Assembly (NCBI RefSeq): GCF_020991375.1
Contig: NZ_JAJLQZ010000012.1
Span: 1 to 64,000, forward strand
Origin: Glycomyces amatae
Lineage (GTDB): Bacteria; Actinomycetota; Actinomycetes; Mycobacteriales; Micromonosporaceae
Direction of reading: 5' to 3'
DNA length: 64,000 nt
The position numbers were made by a program, and so were the translations under genes. Each line of letters starts with the position of its first letter. Position 1 is the stretch's first letter. This document shows positions 27,334 through 38,000 of this stretch, piece by piece. The notes under the pieces are model-generated. The model did no database searches. It had not been told where the DNA came from and worked only from the letters and a program-made list of their open reading frames with translations.

Positions 27334-27738
27334 ATGGATAGCAAGGACAAGAACGTCGGTGAACTCGACTGGCTCCTGACCTCCTTCGTGGAGAAGGTGC
27401 CGGACGTCTCCGAGGCGCTCACGGTCTCCGTCGACGGCCTCGCCATCGCCGCGTCCCGCGGCCTGTCGACCGACCGGGCCGACCAGCTCGCCGCCATCAC
27501 CTCGGGCCTCGCGAGCCTGACGACCGGCGCGGCCAAGGTGCTCGACGCCGGCCGGATCCGCCAGTCGGTCATCGACATGGACGAGGGCGTGCTGCTGCTC
27601 ATGGCGGTCGGCGACCGCGCCCAGCTCGCGGTCCTGGCGAACGCCGGCTGCGACCTCGGCCAGGTCGGCTACGAGACCGCCCTGCTGGTCAAGCGGGTCT
27701 ACGCCGCGCTGGAGCCGGACGCCCGCGGCGGCGCCTAG
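27334..27738 (+). CDS. Roadblock/LC7-domain protein, CvnB-like
   Basis: 134-residue cytosolic Roadblock/LC7 protein ([43 protein letters not shown] are typical). Such proteins regulate small Ras-like GTPases and form complexes with CvnA-type kinases. It follows the kinase by 11 bp. In a full conservon a DUF742 protein and a CvnD GTPase come next, but here the strand continues to ctaD after 248 bp. Confidence 0.9.
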   Translation: MDSKDKNVGELDWLLTSFVEKVPDVSEALTVSVDGLAIAASRGLSTDRADQLAAITSGLASLTTGAAKVLDAGRIRQSVIDMDEGVLLLMAVGDRAQLAVLANAGCDLGQVGYETALLVKRVYAALEPDARGGA

Positions 27739-27775
27739 CCCGCCGCGACACCGCACCGTAGGAGATTGCTCACCC

Positions 27776-27808
27776 GCGCGCGGCCGCCTCAGGCGGCGGT
27801 CCGCGCGC
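27776..27808 (+). terminator. Terminator of the kinase-Roadblock operon
   Basis: GCGCGCGG-CCGCC/GGCGG-CCGCGCGC stem with a TCA loop and a 4-base bulge on the right arm, 38 bp after the Roadblock stop. Confidence 0.55.
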
Positions 27809-27986
27809 ACCACGCCCCCGACCCCGACCGCGGTGATCCGCACTGCGGTCGACCTGCGACAACCACCGAACGCGCACCGTCCCATCACGCTCCGCCACGC
27901 CGCATCGGCATCGCCCCTCCGCATCGGCGGCGTTTCGCGGGGCTATGCTGCGTTCGCTACCTGGAAATGAATCTGGAGGCCCACAG

Positions 27987-29663
27987 GTGACCACGGTTGA
28001 GCCGAAGCTTGAGCCAACGCCTATCGTCGCGCGTCCCTGGCCGGTGCGTCGCGAGCCGAACGGCTCCTGGCTCGCCCGCACACTCCGCACGACTGACGCG
28101 AAGCAGATCGGACTGCTCTACTTCGTCACGTCGTTCGCGTTCTTCGCCATCGGCGGCATCCTCGCCCTGCTGATCCGCGCGGAGCTGTTCCAGCCGGGAC
28201 TCCAGATCGTGTCGTCCGAGCAGTTCAACCAGCTGTTCACGATGCACGGCACCATCATGCTGCTCATGTTCGCGACCCCGATCGTGTTCGCGTTCGGCAA
28301 CTACCTGGTGCCCCTGCAGATCGGCGCGCCCGACGTCGCGTTCCCGCGCCTGAACGCCTTCGCGTACTGGCTGTACCTGCTCGGGTCGATCCTCGCGGTC
28401 TCCGGGTTCATCACCCCCGGCGGCGCCGCGTCCTTCGGCTGGTTCGCCTACCAGCCGCTGTCGAACGCGGTGAACTCGCCGGGCATCGGCGCCGACATGT
28501 GGTTCATCGGCCTCTCGGTCTCGGGTATCGGCACGATCCTCGGCGCGGTCAACATGATCACCACGATCATCACGATGCGCGCCCCGGGCATGCTCATGTT
28601 CCGGATGCCGATCTTCACCTGGAACATCCTCATCACCAGCCTGCTGATCATCCTGGTGTTCCCGATCCTCTTCGCCGCGCTCCTCGCGGTCATGGCCGAC
28701 CGCCAGCTGGGCGCCCACGTCTTCGACTCCGAGACCGGCGGGGCGATCCTGTGGCAGCACCTGTTCTGGTTCTTCGGGCACCCCGAGGTGTACATCGTGG
28801 CGCTGCCGTTCTTCGGCATCGTCTCCGAGATCTTCCCGGTGTTCAGCCGCAAGCCGATCTTCGGCTACAAGACCCTGGTCGCCGCGACGCTCGCGATCGC
28901 GGGCCTGTCGATGGCGGTGTGGGCCCACCACATGTACGCGACCGGCGCGGTCATGCTGCCGTTCTTCTCGCTCATGACGTTCCTCATCGCGGTCCCCACG
29001 GGCGTGAAGTTCTTCAACTGGATCTTCACCATGTGGAAGGGCCAGCTGACGTTCGAGACGCCGATGCTGTTCAGCCTCGGCTTCCTCGTGACGTTCCTCC
29101 TCGGCGGCCTCTCGGGCGTCCTGCTCGCCAGCCCGCCGGTCGACTTCCACGTCTCGGACTCCTACTTCGTGGTGGCGCACTTCCACTACGTGCTGTTCGG
29201 CACCATCGTGTTCGCCGTCTACGCCGGCGTCTACTTCTGGTTCCCGAAGGTCGCGGGCCGGATGTACGACGAGCGGCTCGGCAAGGTCCACTTCTGGCTG
29301 ACGTTCATCGGCTTCCACACCACGTTCCTGGTGCAGCACTGGCTCGGCGCGGAGGGCATGCCCCGCCGCTACGCCGACTACAAGATCTCCGACGACTTCA
29401 CGACCCTGAACATGATCTCCACGGTGGGCGCGTTCATCCTGGGCCTGTCGACGCTGCCGTTCATCTGGAACCTGTTCAAGTCCTGGAAGGCCGGGCGCGT
29501 GGTCGAGACCAACGACCCGTGGGGCTACGGCGGCTCGCTCGAATGGGCGACCAGCTGCCCGCCGCCGCTGCGCAACTTCGACCGCCTCCCGCGCATCCGC
29601 TCGGAGCGGCCCGTCTTCGACGAGAAGTGGGGCCATCTGGTGAAGGAAGTCAAGGGGCATTGA
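27987..29663 (+). CDS. ctaD: Cytochrome c oxidase subunit I
   Basis: 558-residue heme-copper oxidase subunit of the aa3 type that reduces oxygen and pumps protons in the cytoplasmic membrane. Twelve membrane helices are visible. Ligands: low-spin heme His in FTMHGTIM, Cu-B His and cross-linked Tyr in GHPEVY, the His pair in WAHHMYATG, and heme His in AHFHYVL. I use GTG 27987, with GGAGG 7 bases upstream. As in other actinobacteria it stands apart from ctaC/ctaE and the bc1 genes, which are not in this window. A strong terminator follows. Confidence 0.96.
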   Translation: MTTVEPKLEPTPIVARPWPVRREPNGSWLARTLRTTDAKQIGLLYFVTSFAFFAIGGILALLIRAELFQPGLQIVSSEQFNQLFTMHGTIMLLMFATPIVFAFGNYLVPLQIGAPDVAFPRLNAFAYWLYLLGSILAVSGFITPGGAASFGWFAYQPLSNAVNSPGIGADMWFIGLSVSGIGTILGAVNMITTIITMRAPGMLMFRMPIFTWNILITSLLIILVFPILFAALLAVMADRQLGAHVFDSETGGAILWQHLFWFFGHPEVYIVALPFFGIVSEIFPVFSRKPIFGYKTLVAATLAIAGLSMAVWAHHMYATGAVMLPFFSLMTFLIAVPTGVKFFNWIFTMWKGQLTFETPMLFSLGFLVTFLLGGLSGVLLASPPVDFHVSDSYFVVAHFHYVLFGTIVFAVYAGVYFWFPKVAGRMYDERLGKVHFWLTFIGFHTTFLVQHWLGAEGMPRRYADYKISDDFTTLNMISTVGAFILGLSTLPFIWNLFKSWKAGRVVETNDPWGYGGSLEWATSCPPPLRNFDRLPRIRSERPVFDEKWGHLVKEVKGH

Positions 29664-29669
29664 CCTAGT

Positions 29670-29711
29670 GCGACGGCGGCCCGGGAGCATTCGCTCCCGG
29701 GCCGCCGTCGC
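29670..29711 (+). terminator. Terminator of ctaD
   Basis: GCGACGGCGGCCCGGGAGC and its full complement with an ATTC loop, a 19-bp perfect stem 6 bp after the stop. Confidence 0.9.
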
Positions 29712-29786
29712 GTCCGGGGCGGAAATATCGACGCGGCGGCGCACCGCCCCTACCGCGCGCGGCCGTCCGTCACTAGGATCGGTGAT

Positions 29787-30341
29787 ATGAGCCGGGCATT
29801 GATCGTGGTGGACGTCCAGATCGACTTCTGCGAGGGCGGGTCGCTGCCCGTCGCGGGCGGCGCCGCCGTCGCGGCGGCCGTCACCGAACTCATCGGGGCC
29901 GCCCCCGGGCGCTGGGACCACGTGGTGGCGACCCGCGACTGGCACATCGACCCGGGCCCGCACTTCTCCGCCGAACCGGACTTCCGCGACTCCTGGCCGC
30001 CGCACTGCGTGGTCGGCACCCGCGGCTCCGGCTTCCACCCCGACTTCGACCACACGCTGGCCGAGGCCGTGTTCGACAAGGGCGCCTACGAGGCCGCCTA
30101 CTCCGGGTTCGAGGGCTCGGCCGGCGAGACGAGCCTGGTCGAGTGGCTGCGCGAGCGGGGGGTCGACGCGGTCGACGTCGTCGGCATCGCGACCGACCAC
30201 TGCGTGCGGGCCACGGCGCTCGACGCCGCGGGCGAGGGATTCAGCACCACGGTGCTGCTCGACTACACCGCCGCGGTGGCGGAGGAGACGAGGGCGAAGG
30301 CCCTGGAGGAGTTCGAGCGGGCGGGCGTGGCCGTCAAGTAG
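29787..30341 (+). CDS. pncA: Nicotinamidase/pyrazinamidase
   Basis: 184-residue isochorismatase-fold amidase that converts nicotinamide to nicotinate for NAD salvage. Catalytic Asp 9 is in VVDVQIDF, a metal-binding D-x-H is in TRDWHID (about 51-56) with a second His in GPHF, the Lys in FDKGAYE and the nucleophile Cys in ATDHCVRAT (near 138). All key residues are intact and the length is normal. Convergent with the prenyltransferase gene, 18 bp apart. Confidence 0.92.
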   Translation: MSRALIVVDVQIDFCEGGSLPVAGGAAVAAAVTELIGAAPGRWDHVVATRDWHIDPGPHFSAEPDFRDSWPPHCVVGTRGSGFHPDFDHTLAEAVFDKGAYEAAYSGFEGSAGETSLVEWLRERGVDAVDVVGIATDHCVRATALDAAGEGFSTTVLLDYTAAVAEETRAKALEEFERAGVAVK

Positions 30342-30359
30342 CGGGACCGGCCGGGGACG

Positions 30360-31136
<777 letters not shown>

Positions 31137-31225
31137 TTGTAGGCTCCGCGGAATCGCCGCCCGCAGCTTCGCCTCGGCTGCGCCGCCGGGGACCGGGCGC
31201 GGGGGCGCCCCGGCCTCGCGCGGCG

Positions 31226-31259
31226 AAGCGGCCGCGGCCCCGGAAGGCCACGGCCGCTT
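31226..31259 (-). terminator. Terminator of pckG
   Basis: Fourteen-bp stem AAGCGGCCGCGGCC against GGCCACGGCCGCTT (one wobble) with a 6-base loop, 9 bp past the pckG stop on the minus strand. Confidence 0.75.
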
Positions 31260-31267
31260 GGCAACTC

Positions 31268-33136
31268 CTACTGGACGTCGAGCCGCTGCTTGAGCGCGTC
31301 CAGTTCGCTCCACAGGACCGTGGGGAGCCGGTCGCCGAAGCGGGCGAACCAGCTCTCGACGAGCGGGATCTCGGCGGCCCACTCCTCGCGGTCGACCCGG
31401 AGCGCGGCCTCGAGGTCGGCCTCGGTGAGGTCGAGCCCGTCGACGTCGAGGGACCCGGGGGTCGGGCAGTGCCCGATGGGGGTCTCGACGGCGTCGGCGC
31501 GGCCTTCGAGCCGTTCGACGACCCATTTGAGGACGCGGGCGTTCTCGCCGAACCCGGGCCACAGGAAGCGGCCGTCGTCGGAGCGGCGGAACCAGTTGAC
31601 GTAGAAGACCTGCGGCATGAGCGCCTCGTCGGTGGCGGCCTTGCCCATCGCGATCCAGTGCCCGAAGTAGTCGGCGGCGTTGTAGCCGATGAACGGGAGC
31701 ATCGCCATCGGGTCGCGGCGCACGACGCCGACCTGGCCGGTGGCCGCGGCGGTGGTCTCGGAGGAGAGGGTCGCGCCCATGTACACGCCGTGGACCCAGT
31801 CGCGGGCCTGCGTCACGAGCGGGACGGTGGTGGCGCGGCGGCCGCCGAAGAGGATCGCGTCGATGGGGACGCCGCGCGGGTCGTCGTACTGCTCGGCGAG
31901 CACCGGGCACTGCTTGATCGGCGTGCAGAAGCGGCTGTTGGGGTGGCTGGAGGGCTCCTCGGAGCCGGGGGTCCAGTGGCGGCCCTTCCAGTCGACGGCG
32001 TGCTCGGGCGGCTCGCCCATGCCCTCCCACCAGACGTCGCCCTCGTCGGTGAGCGCGACGTTGGTGAACAGGGTGTGGCCCTTCGCGATGGTGCGCATGG
32101 CGTTGGGGTTGGTGCGGTAGTCGGTCCCGGGCGCGACGCCGAAGAAGCCGTACTCGGGGTTGACGGCCCACAGGCGCCCGTCCTCGCCGAAGCGGAGCCA
32201 GGCGATGTCGTCGCCGAGGGTCTCCACCTTCCAGCCGGGGATGGTCGGCTCGAGCATGGCGAGGTTGGTCTTGCCGCACGCGGAGGGGAACGCCCCGGTC
32301 ACGTGGTAGACCTTCCCTTCGGGGCTGGTCAGGCGCAGGATGAGCATGTGCTCGGCGAGCCAGCCCTCGTCGCGGCCCATGGCGGAGGCGATGCGCAGCG
32401 CGTAGCACTTCTTGCCGAGCAGGGAGTTCCCGCCGTAGCCCGAGCCGTAGGACCAGATCTCGCGCTCGGCCGGGAAGTGGGAGATGTACTTGGTCTCGTT
32501 GCAGGGCCAGGGGACGTCGGCCTGGCCGGGGGCCAGGGGCGCGCCCACGGAGTGGAGGCACCTGACGAAGTCGGCGTCGCCGCCCATCGCGGCGAGGACC
32601 TCGGTGCCCATGCGGGTCATGATGTGCATGGAGGCGGCGACGTAGGCGGAGTCGGTGAGCTCGACGCCGAACATGGGCTTCTCGGCCTCGGGCGAGCCCA
32701 TGCAGAAGGGGACGACGTACATGGTGCGCCCGCGCATGGAGCCGCGGTAGAGGCCGGTCATGGTCTCGCGCATGTAGTCGGGGGCGGTCCAGTTGTTGGT
32801 GGGCCCGGCGTCCTCGGGGTCGAGCGAGCAGATGAAGGTGCGCTCCTCGACGCGGGCGACGTCGCCCGGGTCGGTGCGCGCGAGGAACGAGTCGGGTTTG
32901 GCGGGGACGGGGACGAGGGTGCCGAACGCGACGAGTTCGGCGGTCAGGCGCTCCCATTCGGCCTGGGTGCCGTCGCACCACACGATCTGGTCGGGGTCGG
33001 TCAGTTCGGCGACCTCGCCCACCCAGGCCAGGAGTTTGTGGTGGCGGGTGGGTGCGGACTTCAGGCCGGTCCGGGCGGCGGTCGGATCCTCGGGTCCGAT
33101 CGCGGGTGCGGCGGATGCGGCGGTTTCGATGCTCAC
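31268..33136 (-). CDS. pckG: Phosphoenolpyruvate carboxykinase (GTP)
   Basis: 622-residue GTP-type PEPCK that links oxaloacetate and PEP in gluconeogenesis or anaplerosis. Substrate loop near [16 protein letters not shown]-loop [10 protein letters not shown] with the reactive Cys, metal site in GDDIAW and the guanine-binding NWFRRSDDG region are present. Length is close to the family's about 610. Start GTG 33136 has AAGGAG 5 bases upstream; the frame remains open to 33442 but lacks a ribosome site there. Confidence 0.96.
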   Translation of the reverse strand: MSIETAASAAPAIGPEDPTAARTGLKSAPTRHHKLLAWVGEVAELTDPDQIVWCDGTQAEWERLTAELVAFGTLVPVPAKPDSFLARTDPGDVARVEERTFICSLDPEDAGPTNNWTAPDYMRETMTGLYRGSMRGRTMYVVPFCMGSPEAEKPMFGVELTDSAYVAASMHIMTRMGTEVLAAMGGDADFVRCLHSVGAPLAPGQADVPWPCNETKYISHFPAEREIWSYGSGYGGNSLLGKKCYALRIASAMGRDEGWLAEHMLILRLTSPEGKVYHVTGAFPSACGKTNLAMLEPTIPGWKVETLGDDIAWLRFGEDGRLWAVNPEYGFFGVAPGTDYRTNPNAMRTIAKGHTLFTNVALTDEGDVWWEGMGEPPEHAVDWKGRHWTPGSEEPSSHPNSRFCTPIKQCPVLAEQYDDPRGVPIDAILFGGRRATTVPLVTQARDWVHGVYMGATLSSETTAAATGQVGVVRRDPMAMLPFIGYNAADYFGHWIAMGKAATDEALMPQVFYVNWFRRSDDGRFLWPGFGENARVLKWVVERLEGRADAVETPIGHCPTPGSLDVDGLDLTEADLEAALRVDREEWAAEIPLVESWFARFGDRLPTVLWSELDALKQRLDVQ

Positions 33137-33592
33137 GGTGGCTCCTTCGGTTCGGTGCTCTGGCGCGGCTCGCGGCGGGCCGCGACCGGGCGGCGATGTG
33201 ACGCGGGCGCTCCGGCCGGGACCGGTCTCTTCGGACGCTACGTGAACACGGGGGAACGCGCAGGGACTTGTGTTCGATTGGGCCTGCGCTGAACAGGGAT
33301 TCCAGGTATCATTTCCCGCCTCGTGCGCATTCGGGCTCGAAACGATCACAACTACTTGCGATTCATGCTTTGCCGAGCATGATCGAGCATGAGCGACTCG
33401 ATTTGACGCACACTCACAACTAACGCGAACGGTTTCGATCATGGAACGAGCGCGTTAGCGCGCTGTGGCGAAGAAGTTTCGCGCAAGGGCGCGCGGTGTT
33501 TTGGCGCGAATACCCGCATGACGTGGCGGTTTGGGCGAAGATGCAGTTCTGCAACTGCACGAGCAGTCCAGGTCGAGGCGTTGGAGAGGCCC
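33137..33592. other. Divergent region between pckG and a small membrane gene
   Basis: About 455 bp. 33290-33480 is clearly less GC-rich than its neighbours and probably carries the pckG promoter and control sites. GAGCATGA-like words occur twice in close succession near 33376-33392, and TGCAGTT-CTGC-AACTGCA (33542-33559) is a perfect 7-bp inverted repeat ahead of the small gene. No further coding frame with a ribosome site. Confidence 0.5.
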
Positions 33593-33706
33593 ATGGCGCA
33601 CCGCGAACCGGAACCGCAGTCCAACCGCGCCAGGACCGTGGCGGTCGGCACCGCGGCCGTGGTCCTGATCCTGGCCGCGGTGGCGGTCTTCCTGCTCTTC
33701 AGGTGA
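33593..33706 (+). CDS. 37-residue single-pass membrane peptide
   Basis: Thirty-seven residues: a hydrophilic head of about 14 residues with several charged and polar residues, then a membrane helix at about 16-36 ending at the C-terminus (LLFR). GGAGAGG precedes the ATG, and a bidirectional terminator follows directly. It looks like a genuine small membrane protein, function unknown. Its upstream 25 codons are open but lie before the ribosome site. Confidence 0.65.
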   Translation: MAHREPEPQSNRARTVAVGTAAVVLILAAVAVFLLFR

Positions 33707-33714
33707 ACACGGCG

Positions 33715-33750
33715 ACGGCGGCCGCGATCACCGTGGACCGCGGCCGCCGT
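33715..33750 (+). terminator. Bidirectional terminator
   Basis: ACGGCGGCCGCG pairs with CGCGGCCGCCGT across a 12-base loop, between the small membrane gene and the convergent gene ending at 33767. Confidence 0.7.
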
Positions 33751-33766
33751 GCGCGTCGGCGGGAGG

Positions 33767-34321
33767 TCAGACCGAGGGGCCCCGGCGGCGCAGCTCGTCG
33801 ACGCTGACCATGGCCTCGCGCAGCTCCTTGAGCCAGTCCTCGGCGTGCTGCTCGACCAGGCGCACGCACCAGGCGAGCGCGTCCGAGCGCGAGGCGGCCA
33901 CGCCGGAGCCCACGAGGGTGTCGAGCACGAGCCGCTCGGGCTGGCGCAGGCGCGTGGTCACCGGCAGGGACTGGTGCGTGAAGACCATCGTCGTCGAACC
34001 GCAGCGCGCACCCCACGAGGACTGGCGGTGGTAGCGGTACTGGAGCTGCTGGGCGATCTGCACGCGCATGTCGCGGGTGGCCTCGCGGAAGCGCGAGATC
34101 CGGCCCTCCTCGGTCGCGGCCCGGTCGGACTCGGTCGCGTCGGCGGGGTGGTCGGGGGTCGGCAGCGGGCAGATGATGATCATCTCGTCGCGGTCGACGG
34201 TCACGTCGGGCATGCCGGCGATCCAGCCGTCGGGGACGATCCCGTAGATCCAGGCGGGGGCGTCGTCAGTGGACGGCAGGGGGCCGTAGTGCCACGAGCC
34301 GGTGTCGTCGATGGCGGCCAT
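33767..34321 (-). CDS. Hypothetical protein with C-terminal RHH-like helix pair
   Basis: 184 residues. The N-terminal part (1 to about 110) is a soluble alpha/beta-looking region with many W and D residues. The C-terminal part (from about 125: RQPERLVLDTLVGSGVAASR) resembles the helix pair of ribbon-helix-helix proteins followed by an amphipathic helix, a pattern I associate with a widespread actinobacterial unknown protein. It is the last gene of the minus-strand FtsK cassette, 60 bp after the previous stop. Confidence 0.7.
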   Translation of the reverse strand: MAAIDDTGSWHYGPLPSTDDAPAWIYGIVPDGWIAGMPDVTVDRDEMIIICPLPTPDHPADATESDRAATEEGRISRFREATRDMRVQIAQQLQYRYHRQSSWGARCGSTTMVFTHQSLPVTTRLRQPERLVLDTLVGSGVAASRSDALAWCVRLVEQHAEDWLKELREAMVSVDELRRRGPSV

Positions 34322-34381
34322 TGACGGGTCTCCTCACGTTTCGGTGACGCATCAGGTGTACCCCATGCCGTCAAGGCGCTC

Positions 34382-35047
34382 CTACAGCCCCCTCATGAAC
34401 ACGCCCGCCAGCGCGCACACCGCCGCGATCGCCGCCCCGACGCACGCGAGGGTCTGGCCCGGGCGCGGCCGCACCCGGTACTGCCACGACAGCCACACGC
34501 CGAGCACGGCCGGGCCGGTCGCGACCCCCAGGAACAGGGTCAGGGCCGCGGCGGCCTGGCGCACGGCGGTGTCCTCGACGCGCAGGATCCACAGGGCGAG
34601 GGCGACGGCCAGCGCCCCGACGCCGGCGCCGATGGCGGCGGCGGTCACCTCGGTGTGGCGGGGCGCCTCGATGGGGAGTTCACCCTGGCGGGCGAGGGAC
34701 AGGAGCCGCCCGGAGCGCTCCAGGCGGGCGCGGACGCGCTCGGTGTCGGGCTCGGGGTCGGGCGCCCCGGCCGGGGGCGTCGGCCCGGTGCGGCGGTGCC
34801 CCACGAAGTCGCCGAGCGAGCGCCACAGGACGGCGACGTTCCGGTCGGTCTCGGCCACGAGCGCCGCGGCCTCGGCGGCGGCCCGCCCGGCCTCGTCGCG
34901 GGCGGCCCGGGCCGCCGCGGCGGCGGCGGCGAGCCGGTCGGCCTCGGCCCGGCAGGCGCGGTCGGCGGCCCGGATCTCGGCGGCCGCGTCGGCGCGCTCG
35001 CGCAGGTAGGCCGCGACGGCGGCCGGGTAGTCGGTCTCGGTTCCCAT
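34382..35047 (-). CDS. Coiled-coil membrane protein of the FtsK cassette
   Basis: 221 residues. Residues about 10-75 form an Ala/Glu/Arg-rich coiled coil, then a Pro-rich stretch, and the C-terminal about 90 residues hold three hydrophobic segments (near 131-150, 158-178 and 192-216). ATG 35047 is preceded by AAGGGG. It follows the FtsK-like gene by 14 bp, so they are co-transcribed, and it may anchor the ATPase to the membrane. Confidence 0.75.
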   Translation of the reverse strand: MGTETDYPAAVAAYLRERADAAAEIRAADRACRAEADRLAAAAAAARAARDEAGRAAAEAAALVAETDRNVAVLWRSLGDFVGHRRTGPTPPAGAPDPEPDTERVRARLERSGRLLSLARQGELPIEAPRHTEVTAAAIGAGVGALAVALALWILRVEDTAVRQAAAALTLFLGVATGPAVLGVWLSWQYRVRPRPGQTLACVGAAIAAVCALAGVFMRGL

Positions 35048-35061
35048 CGGCGGCGCCCCTT

Positions 35062-38000
35062 CTACGGCAGGTCCAGCACGGACTCGGGCCTGGGCAGGGC
35101 CGCGGTCGTCAGGTACGGGATGACCACCTGCGGGGAGCGGTGGCGGGCGCGGTCGAAGAACAGGCCGCGCCGCTCGCGCGGGTACCAGGCCGGGCCGCCG
35201 CCGGCGGGCGAGAGCGGGGCGAGCTCGGGCCCCTGGACGTCGAGGGCGAGCCAGGCGTCGACGGCGTCGAAGCGGGCCGCGAAGCCGCCGAGGTCCTCGC
35301 GCAGGCGCGGCACGGACCGCCACCAGCCGAGGGTGTGGAGGTGGCGTTCGGGCCCGTCGATGAGCATGGCGCGCAGGCGGGCCGAGCCGGCCGCGTCCAA
35401 CCGGGCGGACCCGGCGTCGACGGCGTGGACCAGGTTGAGGCGCAGGGACCCGTCGCAGCGCAGCTCCCAGTCCTTGCACAGGGACGCGAGGTCGTCGTGC
35501 CAGTCGACGTCGGCGCCTTCGGCCTCGAGCGCGGCGGCGAGGGCGAGCGCGGAGGCGGCGGCGTCGGGCTCGAGGCAGCACAGGTCGACGCCGATGCGCT
35601 GGCCTCGCGCGGCGGTGAGCGCGGCGGCGGCGAGGACGTCGGCGGCCTCGCCGGCCCGGGTGCCGAGGACCGCGAGGTTGCGGCCGGGGGCGCGGTGGAG
35701 GGCGAGTTCGGCACCGCGGGCGGCGACGTCGATGGTCTGGCCGAGCAGCGCCGTCTCGGGGGCGGGGACGCCCGCGGCGAGATCGGGGACGTGGCCGCCG
35801 TCGAAGAGCGCGGGCGGCTCGTTCCCGGCGGGCCGCGCCTCCCACAGGCGGCGCTGGAGGGGCTCCCAGGCGTCGGCGTGCCCGGCGTTGGGGAGGGCGA
35901 CCGTGGTGTTGGCGCCGGTGTGCCCGGACTCGTCGTTGACGACGGCGTGGAAGCGGGGCACGGTGTCGGCGGCGTGGTTGTTCTCGGCGAGGACCCGGCG
36001 GGCCTTGGGCAGGGCGATGCGGAGGGTGAACTGGGCGACCAGGCTCGGGCGGCCCCACAGGGCCTCGATCCCGGCGATGTCCTGCGAGGCGAGGACGAGG
36101 TGGATGCCCTGGCTGCGGCCGCGCCGGGCGAGGTCATCGAGGAGCTGCACGGCTTCGTCGGTGACGGCGTCGCGGGTTTCGAGGAGGACCTGGAACTCGT
36201 CGACGACGGCGACGATGCGCGGCCAGTGGCCGCCGGGGTCGGCGGCGCGGAGCTCTTCGAGCTTGGTGGCCTCGTGGGCCTTGGCGGCCTCGGCGCGGCG
36301 GCGCAGCTCGTCCTTGAGGTGGCGCAGGAGCGCGAGGCCGAACTCGCGGTCGTCGTTGACGTTGACGCCGACCAGGCGCACGTGCGGGAGCCAGGAGGGG
36401 TCGCGGCGGCCGGTGGCGAAGCGCGCGAAGGAGACGCCCTCCTTGAAGTCGAGGAGGTAGAGCGCGAGCTCGTCGGGGCTGTAGCTCGAGGCGAGCCCGG
36501 CGATCCAGGCGTAGAGGAGGTTGGTCTTGCCGGAGCCGGAGGGGCCGCCGACGAGGGCGTGGGGCGGGTTGTCGCCGAGGTGGAGCCGGGTGACGTCGCC
36601 GGCGGGGGTCTCGCCGACGGCGGCGTGGAGGCCGGTGGCGGAGGAGGCGGCCCACAGGCGCTGCGGGAGGAGGTCGACCAGGCGCGCGGGTTCCCTGCCG
36701 GCGCTGTGCTTCTCGGCGAGGGTCTTGGCGGCGGCGGTGATCGTGGAGGGCGGTGGCGGGGCGTCGAGCGCGATGGCGGCGCCGGGGAGCCCGGTGTAGC
36801 CGGTGGCGGTGAGGCGCGGGAGGTCGGCGGGGCCGGCGGTGTCGTCGCCGACGATGACGAGGTGGACGCCGGCGGCGACGCCGGTGCGGCGCAGGCGGGC
36901 GAGCTGGGCCTGGTCGTGGGCGGGCCAGGAGGCGAGGTCGGCGTTGAGGAGCACGAGGACGCGCCAGGGCTCGGGGCGGCGGCCGGTGGCGGCGGCGAGG
37001 TCGGCGAGGGAGGCGTGCTCGCCGGCGAGGACGTCGGCGTTGACGCGGCGCACGGTCTCGACCAGGGTGTCGAGTTCTTCGCGGAGCCCGGAGGGGCCGA
37101 CGAAGGAGAGGAGGCCGGCCTTGCCGAGCGCGGCGAACGCGGACAGGGACCCGCCGAGGTGCTCGGGGTCGTACACGTGGAGGCGCACGAGCCCGGCGGG
37201 CACGGATCCGACGGCGCGCGCCAGGAGGCCGGGGAGCGCATGCGCCGCATCGGCGTCGATGCGCAGATGGGCGCGGTCGAGCAGCGGCACGAGTGCGAGC
37301 AGTGAGACCGCGGTCACCGAGGGTGCCGAATTGTCGTACCCCCCTGCCACACTCGCCTCACCGGCATCGGCGCGAGAGGGAGAGGAGGAAGCGGCGCCGA
37401 GGGCAGTGCGACCGGCATCGACAGCGGCGCAGGCGGACTCGGCGGGAACGGCAGCGGACGGGCCGGGACCGGTGAGGAAGCCGGCGCCACCGGAAGCGGC
37501 GGCGCGTCCCGCTTCCGGACCGGGGACCGCGTCGGGGGTACCACCGACGCGGGAACCGCCGGCCGAGCCGCTGGAGACGCCGGGAGCGCCTGCGGTGGAC
37601 ACGGCGCCCAGGACGCCGTCGAGGCCGCGGGCGGCCAATCCGGTAGCAGCGGCGGCATCGGCGAAAGCGCGGTCGACCCCGTCGCCGACAACGGCGAGGT
37701 CATGGGCATCCGCAGCACCGCAGGAAACACCACCTGCGGCGCCAGGACCGGCCTGGTCCACGGCGGCAGCGCCTACGGCGACGGGATCGACCCGGTCACC
37801 GCCGCCAGCGGCGCCGAGGACGAGACCGGTTCCAGGATCAACGGCAGCGGCGGCATCGAGGGCGACCGAAGCGCCCGCAAGGGCGCGGTCGGCCCCGCCA
37901 TCGGAGGCGGCAGGGCCCGCGAGCGCAAGGGCGGCCCCACCGCCGGTGCGGGCGGCAGGGTCTGCGAGGGCGACGCGGTCGGCTCCGTCGCCTGTGGCCG

